Positions 45,649 through 56,956 of a stretch of DNA of 64,000 nucleotides are shown piece by piece. Position numbers and translations under genes: made by a program. This stretch comes from Kitasatospora atroaurantiaca (lineage in GTDB: Bacteria; Actinomycetota; Actinomycetes; Streptomycetales; Streptomycetaceae), in NCBI RefSeq assembly GCF_007828955.1, contig NZ_VIVR01000001.1, positions 3,782,001 through 3,846,000 of the forward strand. The letters are read 5' to 3'. Each line of letters starts with the position of its first letter. Position 1 is the first letter of the stretch. Under the pieces are notes generated by a model, which was not told the DNA's origin, ran no database searches, and worked only from the letters and a program-made list of their open reading frames with translations.

Positions 45649-47445
45649 TCAGCCGGTGCGGGCGGTCTCGAAGCCGACCGCGGCGACACCGTCCGGCGTG
45701 CCGAGCACCAGCAGTCCGCCGGTCAGCGCCAGCGACCACACCTGCGAGCCGAGCCGCAGATCGAGCACCTCGTCCGGGTCGCCCAGCTGTCGCACCCGGA
45801 CCAGCCCGTCGGCCCAGGCGGCGACGACCGCCGCCCCGCCCGGGGTCTCACCCACGGCGACGGCGGTCACCGGACAGTCCCGCCGGTCGGTGGGCTCTGC
45901 CCTCGGCTCCGTACCCGGCTCCCATAGCCGCACGACGCCGTCGAACCCCCCGCTGACCAGCAGCGGGAGGCCGGGCGCGGCCGTGCCTCCGGGGGTGGCA
46001 GCGGCCAGCGCGGTGACCGGGCCGCGGTGCAGCCGCTCGCTCCACACCTCGCCGTTCTCGTACCGGTGCACCGCCCCGGCTGCGTCGCCGACCGCGGGCG
46101 CGGTCTCCGGGAGGCCCGCCGCCACGGCCACAGCACTGATCTCCGCGGCCGCGTCCCGCAGGACGGCCAGGGCCTCGGCCAAGGCGTACGGCTCAAGGCC
46201 CCCTGCCGCCGCTGCGGGTGGCACCAGCTCCGTACCGCCCCAGACGTCCAGCAGGATCACCGAGCCGCCGGGGGACACGGCGAGCCCTCGCAGCGGCTTG
46301 GGGCCGGGCACGGCGACCTGCCCGAGCGCCCGGCCGGTGGCCGCCTCGACCGTACGCACCGCTCCGCTCACGTCCGCCAGCAGCAGCCGGCCCGCGGAGG
46401 GGCCTGCCCCCACCGCCGTGGAGACCGCCGGGCCCGACCGCCAGTCCGCCCAGTGGCCTGCCCAGGCCGCCCGACCACCGGCCGCCCGACCACCGGCAGA
46501 CCGGGCGGGCGCGTCGCCGCCCGGCCCGAGCAGCCGGGTGCGCAGGACGGCCACCCGTACCGCCGGGTCGGCCTCCTCGATCAGCGCGGGGCCGGCGGCG
46601 TCCCACGCCTGCGCGAACGGGCTGTCCGCCTCCTCCAGCGCCGCGGTCACCGCGAGCGGGCCGGCCAAGGCGTGCAGCAGCGGGTCTGCGGCCAGGGAGG
46701 CGAGGCCGCCGGTACGGGCCGTGGCCGTCCACAGCTCGGTGAGCAGGTCCTCGCCCGCCGCCGTGAGGTCCGGCGAGCCGACCGGGCCCACCGGGACGCG
46801 GGCCAGCAGCTGCTCCAGGCCTTCCGGTGCCGGCTCCCGTGGCATGCCGAGCGCCAGGCCGGGGCTGGGGTAGGCATAGGCATCGGCGCCCTGCTCCGCG
46901 CACCAGGACGCGAACCTGTCCCGGTCCGTCCACTGCGGCTCGTCCAGGTCCAGCACAGCCGGGCTCGGCACGGCCCTGAAGGCCTCGGCCTCCGGGCTGC
47001 CGGTGGAGGCCTCGACCAGCAGCCTGACATGCGGCAACTCCAGGAGCGGGTCGAGGAGTTCGGAGACCAGGCGGGCCGGCTGCACGGCCCGGCCGAGCTC
47101 CGGCACGCAGATCACCGTACGGCGCTCGTCCTCGGCCAGCGCGGCCAGCAACTCCCGGGGAGAGCGAGCGACGACGCCGTACCGCCGCCCCAGCATCCAG
47201 ACCGCGCCGCGGACCGTGACCCCGGCGGCCGGCAGCACGGTGTGCACCCGGTGCGAGGTCGGCGTCCCGGGCGCCGTACCGGCCCTCACCAGCCAGGCCA
47301 GCAGGTGACTCTTTCCGGCACCTCGGGCGCCTGAGACCCGGCAGAGCCTCGGCGCCCGCTCGTCGTCCAGCCACCCGAGCAGGGCCGCCCCGGCCGGCCG
47401 GCGCCCCGCCCGCAGCGGAGGAATCCAGCGGCTGTCCTCGCCCAT
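45649..47445 (-). CDS. P-loop NTPase / WD40-like propeller protein, copy 1
   Basis: The 598-residue protein begins at ATG 47445 (GGAG 7 nt upstream). Residues 39-46 form a Walker A P-loop (GARGAGKS) in an AAA/STAND-like domain; a clear Walker B is lacking (VICVPELG is the nearest). A helical region follows, and the C-terminal 250 residues show WD40-like blades (LLVSGGFDGVVRLWEPG, AWADGLVRVRQLG). This build resembles STAND signalling ATPases. A paralogue with the same layout is at 48701-50512, and the DUF3152 gene lies between them. Function is unknown. Confidence 0.8.
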   Translation of the reverse strand: MGEDSRWIPPLRAGRRPAGAALLGWLDDERAPRLCRVSGARGAGKSHLLAWLVRAGTAPGTPTSHRVHTVLPAAGVTVRGAVWMLGRRYGVVARSPRELLAALAEDERRTVICVPELGRAVQPARLVSELLDPLLELPHVRLLVEASTGSPEAEAFRAVPSPAVLDLDEPQWTDRDRFASWCAEQGADAYAYPSPGLALGMPREPAPEGLEQLLARVPVGPVGSPDLTAAGEDLLTELWTATARTGGLASLAADPLLHALAGPLAVTAALEEADSPFAQAWDAAGPALIEEADPAVRVAVLRTRLLGPGGDAPARSAGGRAAGGRAAWAGHWADWRSGPAVSTAVGAGPSAGRLLLADVSGAVRTVEAATGRALGQVAVPGPKPLRGLAVSPGGSVILLDVWGGTELVPPAAAAGGLEPYALAEALAVLRDAAAEISAVAVAAGLPETAPAVGDAAGAVHRYENGEVWSERLHRGPVTALAAATPGGTAAPGLPLLVSGGFDGVVRLWEPGTEPRAEPTDRRDCPVTAVAVGETPGGAAVVAAWADGLVRVRQLGDPDEVLDLRLGSQVWSLALTGGLLVLGTPDGVAAVGFETARTG

Positions 47446-47510
47446 GCCCAGTCTCCTCGCCAATCGCAGGCCGACTTCGCCGGTAGGTGCACCGACCAGG
47501 TGTGAGCATC

Positions 47511-47590
47511 CCAGGGGCGCGGGGAACTGCGCGAGATCGGAAGGAAACCGCCTGCAGTCTCCCGCCTCGCGCAGTTCCCCGCGCCCCTGG
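47511..47590. repeat. Perfect 25-bp inverted repeat with 30-bp spacer
   Basis: The arms at 47511-47535 (CCAGGGGCGCGGGGAACTGC, then GCGAG) and 47566-47590 are exact complements. The core GCGCGGGGAACTGCGCG is a dispersed intergenic sequence in Streptomyces, and a second copy is at 59749-59827. It sits in the 351-bp divergent gap between the propeller gene and the DUF3152 gene, where a terminator is not expected. Confidence 0.85.
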
Positions 47591-47796
47591 GGTTGGCCAC
47601 TCGCCTGCCTGACCATCACTCAGACACATATCCGGAAGGACGGTTGACCCAGAGTCAGCACCTGGGCCGCCTCATCGCACCATGCATACCGAGTATGTGG
47701 ACACCCGGGGCACTTGCGTGCAAGGGTGAGTCGACGGAAGTCGAACACCTACCTGAGACACCGTCATGTCCTGTCGCCGACCAGAGAGCGTCCGCA

Positions 47797-48669
47797 GTGC
47801 GAGCAGCCCCCACGTCCAGGAACGCGCCCTCTCGGAGCCGTAGGCGCGCCCAGCAGCTGCGCCGGCGTCGGGCACGGCGGCGGCTCACCCTGGGGATCGC
47901 GCTGGTCGGGGCCCTGGCGGTGGTCGGCGGGGTGACGGTGAACCTGCTGGGGCAGGACGGCACGCCGGGCGGCAGCGGCCCGACCGCACAGGCCAGGGCG
48001 ATCCCGCCCCTGGGCGAGACGCCCGCACCCGACGCGATCGAGCCGAGCGCCGCTCCACCGAGCACCCAGCCGGGCAGCACCCCGCCGTCGACACCTGCGC
48101 AGGCCAACGGCAGGGGCAAGGGCACCTTCACCACCGCTGCCGCCAACGGCGCCGCCGTCGGCCATGGCACCATCCGCCGCTACAAGGTGGAGGTGGAGGA
48201 CGGTATCGGCATCGACCCGCAGGCCACCGCTGCCCAGATCCACAGCATCCTCTCCGACAAGCGCAGTTGGACCACCGACGGCCGGAACGGCTTCCAGCTG
48301 GTCTCGGACGGTACGTACGACTTCACGGTGAAGATCGCCTCGCCCGAGACCGTGGACAAGATCTGCGCCACCGCCGGTCTGAGCACCGGCGGTGAGGTGA
48401 ACTGCGACGTCGGCCGCCAGGTGATGGTCAACATCAAGCGCTGGACCAGTGGTTCGCCGCAGTTCACCGGGTCCATCGACGACTACCGAGCCCTGATCGT
48501 CAACCACGAGGTCGGTCACCGCATCGGCCACGGGCACGAAGGCTGCCCCGGGAAGGGCAAGTTGGCGCCCGCGATGATGCAGCAGATCTACGGGCTGAAC
48601 GGCTGCCTGCCCAACGCCTGGCCGTACACTGCCGACGGGACGTACATCAGCGGCCCGAGCGTGCCGTAG
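47797..48669 (+). CDS. Membrane-anchored DUF3152 protein, metalloprotease-like
   Basis: From the GTG at 47797 (GAGAG 8 nt upstream) the product is 290 residues: a strongly basic N-terminus (RSRRRAQQLRRRRARRRLT), one membrane helix (LGIALVGALAVVGGVTVNLL), a Pro/Thr-rich linker and an extracellular DUF3152 domain. That domain contains NHEVGHRIGHGHEGCPG, an HExGH-x8-H-like zinc motif typical of metallopeptidases, and four Cys. In-frame starts exist up to 47593 (for example ATG 47695), so the N-terminus is uncertain. It lies between the two P-loop/propeller genes. Confidence 0.82.
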   Translation: MRAAPTSRNAPSRSRRRAQQLRRRRARRRLTLGIALVGALAVVGGVTVNLLGQDGTPGGSGPTAQARAIPPLGETPAPDAIEPSAAPPSTQPGSTPPSTPAQANGRGKGTFTTAAANGAAVGHGTIRRYKVEVEDGIGIDPQATAAQIHSILSDKRSWTTDGRNGFQLVSDGTYDFTVKIASPETVDKICATAGLSTGGEVNCDVGRQVMVNIKRWTSGSPQFTGSIDDYRALIVNHEVGHRIGHGHEGCPGKGKLAPAMMQQIYGLNGCLPNAWPYTADGTYISGPSVP

Positions 48670-48700
48670 CCCCGGGCCGCTGCGTCTCGGAACCCCCGGC

Positions 48701-50512
48701 CTAGAAGTCCACGGCCGCGACACCCTCGGGCGTACCGGCGACCACCAGGCCCGCCGCCAGGCCGAGCGCCCAGATCTGCGAACCGAGCCGCAGGTCCAGC
48801 ACCGGCTCGGGCCGGCCGCCGCGCCAGACCCGGACCAGCCCGTCCCCCCAGGCTGCGGCGACCGTGAGCCCGGCCGGGGACTCGGCCGCGGCGACGGCGG
48901 TGACGACGCCCGCGCGCCGGTCCAGCGGCTCGGGAACCGCCGAGCCGGGGCTCCAGAGCCGGACGGCCCCGTCGAAGCCGCCGCTGACCAGCACCGGAGC
49001 GCCGTCGGAGACCGCACCCGCCAGGGCGGTCACCGGGCCGTCGTGCAGGCGCTCACCGAGCACCGTGCCGTCCTGGTACCAGTGCACCGAGCCGGCCCCG
49101 TCCGCCACCGCGGGCGCCGCGGAGGGCAGTCCCGGCACGGCGGCGAGCACGCTCAACTCCGCCTCCGCAGCCACCCGCTGAGCCGACAGCGCGGCCTCCA
49201 GCGCGGCCGGGTCCAGACCCTCCTCGGGCTCGGCGGCCGGCACCACCTCCGGGCTGCCCCAGGAGTCCAGCAGCAGCAGGTGGCCGGCCGGCGTCACCGT
49301 CAGTCCGCGCAAGGGCTTGGGCCCCGAGGTCTCGACCCGGGCCAGCGGCGTACCAGTGACAGCGTCCACGGTACGGATCGTGCCGCTCAGGTCGGCGAGC
49401 AGCAGCTGCCCGGCGTACCGGCCCGCACCGACCGCCAGTCCGGCCACCGGACCGGGCCAGCCCAGCGAGGAGTTGGGCCAGAGCGCCCAGGCGCCGCGCC
49501 AGGGGCCGGGCACCGTGGCGAGCCTGGCGGCGGCCGCGTCCTCCAGGCCGATCAGCCGGGTCCGCAGCACGGCGGCGCGCACGCCCGGGTCGGTCTCCGC
49601 GATCAGCGCGGGGCCGCCGGCGTCCCAGCCCGCCGCGACGGGCCCCTCGATCCGCTCGGGGCCGTCCGAGGCCTCCCCGGGCACCACCGTCACGATGCTG
49701 TCCAGCGCGGCGGTCACCGCGACCGGCCCCGCGTACGTGAGCAGGGCCGCGTCCGACAGCAGCTGGTCGGTGCTGCCCTCCCGCACGGTGGCCGTCCAGA
49801 GCCCGGAGAGCAGCGCCTCCGCGGCGCCGGCCGGATCCGGCGCACCGTCAGGCGTACGCGGCACCCGTGCGGCCAGCTGGGCCACGCTCTCGGGGGCCGG
49901 CCGGCCGACGCGGCCGAGCGCCGCGCCCGGGCTCGGGTAGGCCGCGGCGTCCGCGCCCTCCTTGGCACACCAGGCCTCGAACTTCTCCTGGTCGGTCCAC
50001 TGCGGCTGGTCGAGGTCCAGCACGGCGGGCGCCTCGACCGCGGTGAGGCCGAGCGCGGCCAGGCTGCCGGTCGGGGCCTCCACGATGAGCCGCACCCGCT
50101 CCAACTTCAGCAGCGGGTCGAGGAGTTCGGCGACCAGTTGGCCCGGATCGGCGGCGTCGCCGAGCTCGGGGACGCAGATCACCGTACGGCCGCCGCTGTC
50201 ACCCAGCGCGGTCACCAGGTCCTCGGGGAGGCGGGCGTGGATGCCGAGCTGGTGCCCCAGCGACCACACCGCGGCCCGGACGTTCACACCGCCGGCGGGG
50301 AGCACGGCGTGCACCCGCTGCCGCTCCGGCGCCTGCTCGGTGGCGAAGCCCTGGGCCAGCCAGTCCAGCAGGTGGCTCTTGCCCGATCCCGCCGAGCCCG
50401 CGATCCGGCACAGGCGTGGCGAACGGTCGTCGTCCAGCCAGCCCAGCAGAGCGGCGCCCGCCGCCCTGCGCCCGGCCCGAAGCGGAAGTATCCGGTGGCC
50501 GTCCTCGCTCAT
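48701..50512 (-). CDS. P-loop NTPase / WD40-like propeller protein, copy 2
   Basis: The 603-residue protein begins at ATG 50512 (GAGGGGAC upstream) and is a clear paralogue of the protein at 45649-47445, with the same start (ILPLRAGRRAAGAALLGWLD), P-loop GSAGSGKS, QWTDQEKFEAWCAKEG block and C-terminal blades (VLVSGGFDGAVRLWSPG, AWGDGLVRVWRGG). The two differ enough to be an old duplication. It converges with the DUF3152 gene (31 bp between stops). Its partners or targets are unknown. Confidence 0.8.
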   Translation of the reverse strand: MSEDGHRILPLRAGRRAAGAALLGWLDDDRSPRLCRIAGSAGSGKSHLLDWLAQGFATEQAPERQRVHAVLPAGGVNVRAAVWSLGHQLGIHARLPEDLVTALGDSGGRTVICVPELGDAADPGQLVAELLDPLLKLERVRLIVEAPTGSLAALGLTAVEAPAVLDLDQPQWTDQEKFEAWCAKEGADAAAYPSPGAALGRVGRPAPESVAQLAARVPRTPDGAPDPAGAAEALLSGLWTATVREGSTDQLLSDAALLTYAGPVAVTAALDSIVTVVPGEASDGPERIEGPVAAGWDAGGPALIAETDPGVRAAVLRTRLIGLEDAAAARLATVPGPWRGAWALWPNSSLGWPGPVAGLAVGAGRYAGQLLLADLSGTIRTVDAVTGTPLARVETSGPKPLRGLTVTPAGHLLLLDSWGSPEVVPAAEPEEGLDPAALEAALSAQRVAAEAELSVLAAVPGLPSAAPAVADGAGSVHWYQDGTVLGERLHDGPVTALAGAVSDGAPVLVSGGFDGAVRLWSPGSAVPEPLDRRAGVVTAVAAAESPAGLTVAAAWGDGLVRVWRGGRPEPVLDLRLGSQIWALGLAAGLVVAGTPEGVAAVDF

Positions 50513-50621
50513 ACCAGTCCCCTCGTCCACGTACGGTCGTCGTGCGTCGCGGGCCGATGCCCCGCGCGCCCAACGTAGGAGCTTACTTACCCACCGTCAG
50601 ATGATCACAAGAGCGCCGTGC

Positions 50622-51449
50622 TCATCCCATGACGGGGAGGTACTCGGCCAGGTCGCTGCGCTCACCGCTCGCCGCGACGGCTGCGGTCCCGACGGCCGAC
50701 GCCCAGTCCGTCCGGCCGGTGGCGAGCCGGATCCAGGTGAGCGGGTCGGTCTCGACGACGTTCGGCGGAGTGCCCCGGGTGTGCTTCGGGCCCGGAACGG
50801 CCTGCACGACCGCGTACGGCGGGATCCGCAACTCGACCGATCCGCCGGGCACCTGGTCGGCGAAGGCGTCCGCCAGCAGCCGGGTGACGGCGGCCAGCGC
50901 CTGCCGGTCGTGCGGGAACGCGGGCAGCGCCAGCGCCTGGGCCAGGTCGTCCGCGTGCACCACGGTCTCGACCAGCCTGGTGACCAGCATGTCGGCGAGG
51001 AGCATCGAACCGAGCCTGATCTCGAACCGACGCGCCGGATCGGCGGCCTCGGAGCCCGCAAGCAGAGCGATCAGCTCGTCCGCCTCCCGGTCGAACTCCG
51101 CCGCCACCTCGGCCGGGCTGCCCTGGAAGGCCTTCGCCGCGTGATCGCGCGCGGCGGTGTCGAGCAGCGGCGCGACGGTGCCGACACCGGCCACCCACTG
51201 CAGAAGGCTCAACGGCGCCCGCCCCTCGAGCGGTTCACCGATGTACCGGGGCAGCCAGCCGATCTGCAGGGCAAGGTGCGCGACCAACTCCCGTACGGTC
51301 CACTCCCCCAGCCGGGTCGGGCGAGCCAGCAACTGCTCGGCGTCGGGGCTCGTGCACAGGCTGTGGACGGCGCTGCGCAGCGCCTCGGTCTGCGCGGCGA
51401 GCGCGGCCCGGACCTTGGCGGAGTCGTACGTACGGGACTTCGGAGGCAT
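50622..51449 (-). CDS. Mycothiol-dependent maleylpyruvate isomerase-family / sterol-carrier-like protein
   Basis: The 275-residue protein has a DinB-like four-helix N-terminal domain with the metal/mycothiol-site motif LGEWTVRELVAHLALQIGW and the second His in ETVVHADDLAQALAL, followed by a small sterol-carrier-like domain (VELRIPPYAVVQAVPG). Such proteins use mycothiol as cofactor in isomerisations or detoxification. The ATG at 51449 is 6 nt past TAGCCT, a likely leaderless start. It lies downstream of purL on the same strand but behind a terminator. The substrate is not known. Confidence 0.83.
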   Translation of the reverse strand: MPPKSRTYDSAKVRAALAAQTEALRSAVHSLCTSPDAEQLLARPTRLGEWTVRELVAHLALQIGWLPRYIGEPLEGRAPLSLLQWVAGVGTVAPLLDTAARDHAAKAFQGSPAEVAAEFDREADELIALLAGSEAADPARRFEIRLGSMLLADMLVTRLVETVVHADDLAQALALPAFPHDRQALAAVTRLLADAFADQVPGGSVELRIPPYAVVQAVPGPKHTRGTPPNVVETDPLTWIRLATGRTDWASAVGTAAVAASGERSDLAEYLPVMG

Positions 51450-51490
51450 ACCGGCAGGCTAGCGCGCGCGAGCGAGCCCCGGAGCACGCA

Positions 51491-51529
51491 CGAGGGGCGG
51501 CCCGCGCTCGCCGCGCAGACCGCCCCTCG
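51491..51529 (-). terminator. Terminator of the purSQL operon
   Basis: Perfect 10-bp arms CGAGGGGCGG and CCGCCCCTCG lie 10 nt past the purL stop. Confidence 0.85.
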
Positions 51530-51538
51530 AAGACCGCG

Positions 51539-53793
<2,255 letters not shown>

Positions 53794-53794
<1 letters not shown>

Positions 53795-54471
53795 CAGGCG
53801 TTCACCAGCTGCTTCAGTACGGAAGTGAAGAAGCCCAGGCCCTCGGTGGTCGGACCGGTGAGCGGCTCCACGGCGTGCTCCGGGTGCGGCATCAGGCCGA
53901 CGACATTGCCGGCGGCGTTGGTGATACCGGCGATGTCGCGGTACGAACCGTTGGGGTTCAGGTCCAAGTACCGGGCCACGACCCGGCCTTCGGCCTCGAG
54001 TTCGTCCAGGACGTGCTCGTCTGCGACGAAGCGGCCCTCGCCGTTCTTCAGCGGTACGACGATTTCCTGGCCGGCCGAGTAATCCCGGGTCCAGGCGGTC
54101 CCGGCGTTCTCGATGCGCAGCTTCTGGTCGCGGCAGATGAAGTGCAGCGAGTCGTTGCGGGTGAGCGCGCCGGGCAGCAGGTGCGATTCGCAGAGCACCT
54201 GGAAGCCGTTGCAGATACCGAGGACCGGCATTCCGAGCTTGGCCTGCTCGATGATGGTGTCCATCACCGGCGAGAAGCGCGAGATGGCACCGCAGCGCAG
54301 ATAGTCACCGTAGGAGAATCCGCCCGGCAGGACGACCGCGTCGACCTGGTGGAGATCCTTGTCACGGTGCCAGAGGGCGACCGGCTCGGCGCCGGCCAGG
54401 CGGACCGCGCGCTGGGCGTCACGGTCGTCGAGCGAACCCGGAAATGTGACGACGCCTACGCGGGTGGTCAC
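53794..54471 (-). CDS. purQ: Phosphoribosylformylglycinamidine synthase subunit PurQ
   Basis: The 225-residue class I glutamine amidotransferase supplies ammonia to PurL. The nucleophile Cys is in [12 protein letters not shown] and the partner His/Glu pair is in [12 protein letters not shown]. It overlaps purS by 4 bp and purL by 1 bp. Length and motifs are normal. Confidence 0.97.
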
Positions 54472-54725
54472 TGGGACTCCTCCACCCGCACGGTGAAGTC
54501 CTCGATCACGGTGTTGGCGAGGAAGGTCTCGGCGGCTTCGCGGATACGGGCGAGGGCGGCGTCGTCCACCGGCCCCTCCAGCTCCAGTTCGAAACGCTTG
54601 CCCTGGCGGACGTCGGCGATCCCGTCGAATCCGAGACGGGGCAGTGCACGCTGCACCGCCTGTCCCTGGGGGTCGAGGATCTCCGGCTTGAGCATGACGT
54701 CGACTACGACGCGTGCCACTGGCAC
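54468..54725 (-). CDS. purS: Phosphoribosylformylglycinamidine synthase subunit PurS
   Basis: The 85-residue protein bridges PurQ and PurL in the FGAM synthase complex. It has the small alpha/beta form [20 protein letters not shown], then [20 protein letters not shown]. It starts with GTG at 54725 behind GGGAG. It heads the purSQL unit; TACTCT at 54762-54767 on the minus strand is a candidate -10 element. Confidence 0.95.
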   Translation of the reverse strand: MPVARVVVDVMLKPEILDPQGQAVQRALPRLGFDGIADVRQGKRFELELEGPVDDAALARIREAAETFLANTVIEDFTVRVEESQ

Positions 54726-55176
54726 TCCCGGTGTGTGGTGCGTGAAGGCGGGGGGACCTTCAGAGTACCGGGGCTTTCGGCCGAGTTTGCGAGCCGGGCG
54801 AAGCGACGCGCGTAGACCTTTGCCCCTTACGCACCAAGGGTTCCACAGCCCTCAGGACTTCCGACAGCGCCCCTTTTCGACGGATTTCACAGCCCGCTCG
54901 AGAACGTCTTAATACCGGCACTCCGGACAGATCGGCCATCGGCGTCGACGAGTATCCCAGCACCGGCGAACCATCGTGAATATCCGGAAAAGAAAGCAGG
55001 ACTCTTCGATTTCCACCCTCTTTGGGTGCAGAATAGGGCCACCGGTGACGGCGAGTGCTGCGTATCCAACCGCGGCATCCTGCCTGCCCGTATGCGCTCG
55101 CGTGACTGGTGCACATCGGGCCGCACGAGTGCATCCCCGCACCCGGCGGCCGAATTGCCCGAGAGGATTGACACCC
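54726..55176. other. 451-bp divergent region between purS and lsr2
   Basis: No gene is visible. The left part holds the candidate purS promoter element and the right part the GAGAGGA ribosome-binding site of lsr2. The middle is less GC-rich than its surroundings, as expected for two promoters. I see no purine riboswitch fold. Confidence 0.5.
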
Positions 55177-55494
55177 ATGGCTCAGCGTGTAGTTGTCACG
55201 CTCTCCGACGACCTGGACGGCGGCGCAGCCGCGGAAACCGTCCACTTCGGCGTCGACGGGAAGTCGTACGAGATCGACCTGTCCCTGGACAACGCGGAAA
55301 AGCTGCGGGAGGCCCTCGCTCCGTTCGTCGCGGCCGGGCGCCGCCAGAGCCGTGCCGGAAAGTCCTTCCGCCGCACCGCTCTCACCCCTGACCCTGCGGC
55401 CGTCCGCGCCTGGGCGCAGTCCCGCGGCATGGAGCTGCCGGCCCGCGGCCGGATCCCCAAGCACGTCTACGAGGCCTTCGCCGAGGCCAACTGA
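55177..55494 (+). CDS. lsr2: Lsr2-family nucleoid-associated protein
   Basis: The 105-residue protein is an H-NS-like silencer. The N-terminal dimerisation part starts MAQRVVVTLSDDLDGG and includes ETVHFGVDGKSYEIDLS, and the C-terminal DNA-binding part has AVRAWAQSRGMELPARGRIP, containing the R-G-R AT-hook-like minor-groove element. Lsr2 represses AT-rich and foreign DNA in Streptomyces, which fits a genome with an acquired island at 2-12 kb. Most Streptomyces have a second lsr2-like gene. Confidence 0.95.
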   Translation: MAQRVVVTLSDDLDGGAAAETVHFGVDGKSYEIDLSLDNAEKLREALAPFVAAGRRQSRAGKSFRRTALTPDPAAVRAWAQSRGMELPARGRIPKHVYEAFAEAN

Positions 55495-55636
55495 CCTGGT
55501 CGGACGGCTCGTCGCCCCGCCCACGCCATGCCGGTGGAAAGGGTGGGGCGACCACTCCGATCGATGAGGTAGAGTATTTCTCGTCGCCGCAACCGGGGGA
55601 ACCCGAGCGGGGCGGCCGGTGCCCTCGAAGCACCGT

Positions 55637-55709
55637 GCGGACGTGGCTCAGTTGGTAGAGCATCACCTTGCCAAGGTGAGGGTCGCGAGTTCGAATCTCG
55701 TCGTCCGCT
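55637..55709 (+). tRNA. tRNA-Gly(GCC), copy 1
   Basis: A complete cloverleaf: acceptor GCGGACG/CGTCCGC, D arm GCTCAGTTGGTAGAGC, anticodon loop TTGCCAA (anticodon GCC), T arm GCGAGTTCGAATCTCGT. No CCA is encoded; the bases after the discriminator are CGC. Confidence 0.95.
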
Positions 55710-55734
55710 CGCAGTACTCATAACAGAAGATCAT

Positions 55735-55807
55735 GCGGACGTGGCTCAGTTGGTAGAGCATCACCTTGCCAAGGTGAGGGTCGCGAGTTCGAATCTCGTC
55801 GTCCGCT
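55735..55807 (+). tRNA. tRNA-Gly(GCC), copy 2, with encoded CCA
   Basis: All 73 bases equal those of copy 1, which lies 25 bp upstream. Unlike copy 1 it is followed by CCA (55808-55810). A terminator follows, so both are probably made from one precursor. Confidence 0.95.
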
Positions 55808-55815
55808 CCACAGTC

Positions 55816-55846
55816 GAAGGGCTCCCTCACCAAGAGGGGGCCCTTC
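55816..55846 (+). terminator. Terminator of the tRNA-Gly pair
   Basis: The 13-bp arms GAAGGGCTCCCTC and GAGGGGGCCCTTC (one mismatch) lie 8 nt past the second tRNA. Confidence 0.85.
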
Positions 55847-55963
55847 GTCGTTTCCACGTCACGTCGCCGATGACATTTGTCACCGCCGACCCGTGGATCC
55901 GCACCGGCCGTCGATGACCCCGCGCACTGCCCGAGCCGTCCGCCCGGCGGAACGCTTGTGCCT

Positions 55964-56956
55964 ATGGACACCAGCTATCCCGAGCCACCCGCCGTCGAGG
56001 TGGCCGGCCTGCACCGCCGCTACGGGCCGGCCGGCGCCGCCGGCTTCGACGCCGTCCGCGGCCTCGACCTCACCGTCCGCCGCGGCGAGCTCTTCGCGCT
56101 GCTCGGCACCAACGGAGCCGGCAAGACCTCCGCCATGGAGCTGATCGAGGGCCTGACCGCCCCGACAGCGGGCCTCGTCCGGGTGCTCGGCCTCGACCCC
56201 TACCGAGAGCGGGCCGCCGTACGGCCCCGGATCGGGATCATGCTCCAGGAGGGCGGCTTCCCCGCCGAGCTCACCGTCGCCGAGACCGGCCGCACCTGGG
56301 CCGGGCTGACCAGCGGGGTGCGGCGGGCCGACGGCACCCGGGCGGTGGACGAGGCGCTGGAGCTGGTCGGCCTGCTCGACCGGCGCAGCGTCCGGATCAA
56401 GCAGCTCTCCGGCGGCGAGCGCCGACGGCTCGACCTCGCCATGGCCCTGCTCGGCCGCCCCGAGGTGCTCTTCCTCGACGAGCCGAGCACCGGCCTCGAC
56501 CCCGAGGCCCGCGCCGCCACCTGGCGGCTGGTCCGCGAACTGCGCGCCCAGGGCACCACCGTGCTGCTGACCACCCACTACCTGGAGGAGGCCGAGGCGC
56601 TGGCCGACCGCCTGGCGATCATGCACCGGGGCCGGGTGGTCACCACCGGGACCGTCTCCGAGGTGATCGCCGGACGGCCCGCCCGGATCTCCTTCGAACT
56701 GCCCGAGCGCTGCGGACCGTACGAGAGCCTGGGTCTGCCGCCGCTGGAGGCGGCCCACGTCACCGCCGACGGCCGCCGGATCACCGTGCAGACGCCCCGG
56801 CTGCAGGCCACCCTGACCGAACTGCTCGGCTGGGCCGCCCGGCACGGGATCGCCCTCGCCGGACTGGACGCCCGAAGCGCCTCCCTCGAAGAGGCCTTCC
56901 TCGCCATCGTCGCCGAGGCCGACACCACCCCTGCCCTGATCGGAGCCGGCCGATGA
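55964..56956 (+). CDS. ABC-2 type transporter, ATP-binding subunit
   Basis: The 330-residue ATPase starts at ATG 55964. It shows Walker A (GTNGAGKTS), the Q-loop (IMLQEGGFP), the ABC signature LSGGERRR, Walker B (VLFLDEP) and the H-loop (LLTTHYLEEAE). The C-terminal extension (about residues 235-330) is typical of ABC-2 exporters of antibiotics, lipids or lantibiotics. It overlaps its permease by 4 bp and leads a four-gene unit with a sensor kinase and response regulator. Confidence 0.94.
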   Translation: MDTSYPEPPAVEVAGLHRRYGPAGAAGFDAVRGLDLTVRRGELFALLGTNGAGKTSAMELIEGLTAPTAGLVRVLGLDPYRERAAVRPRIGIMLQEGGFPAELTVAETGRTWAGLTSGVRRADGTRAVDEALELVGLLDRRSVRIKQLSGGERRRLDLAMALLGRPEVLFLDEPSTGLDPEARAATWRLVRELRAQGTTVLLTTHYLEEAEALADRLAIMHRGRVVTTGTVSEVIAGRPARISFELPERCGPYESLGLPPLEAAHVTADGRRITVQTPRLQATLTELLGWAARHGIALAGLDARSASLEEAFLAIVAEADTTPALIGAGR

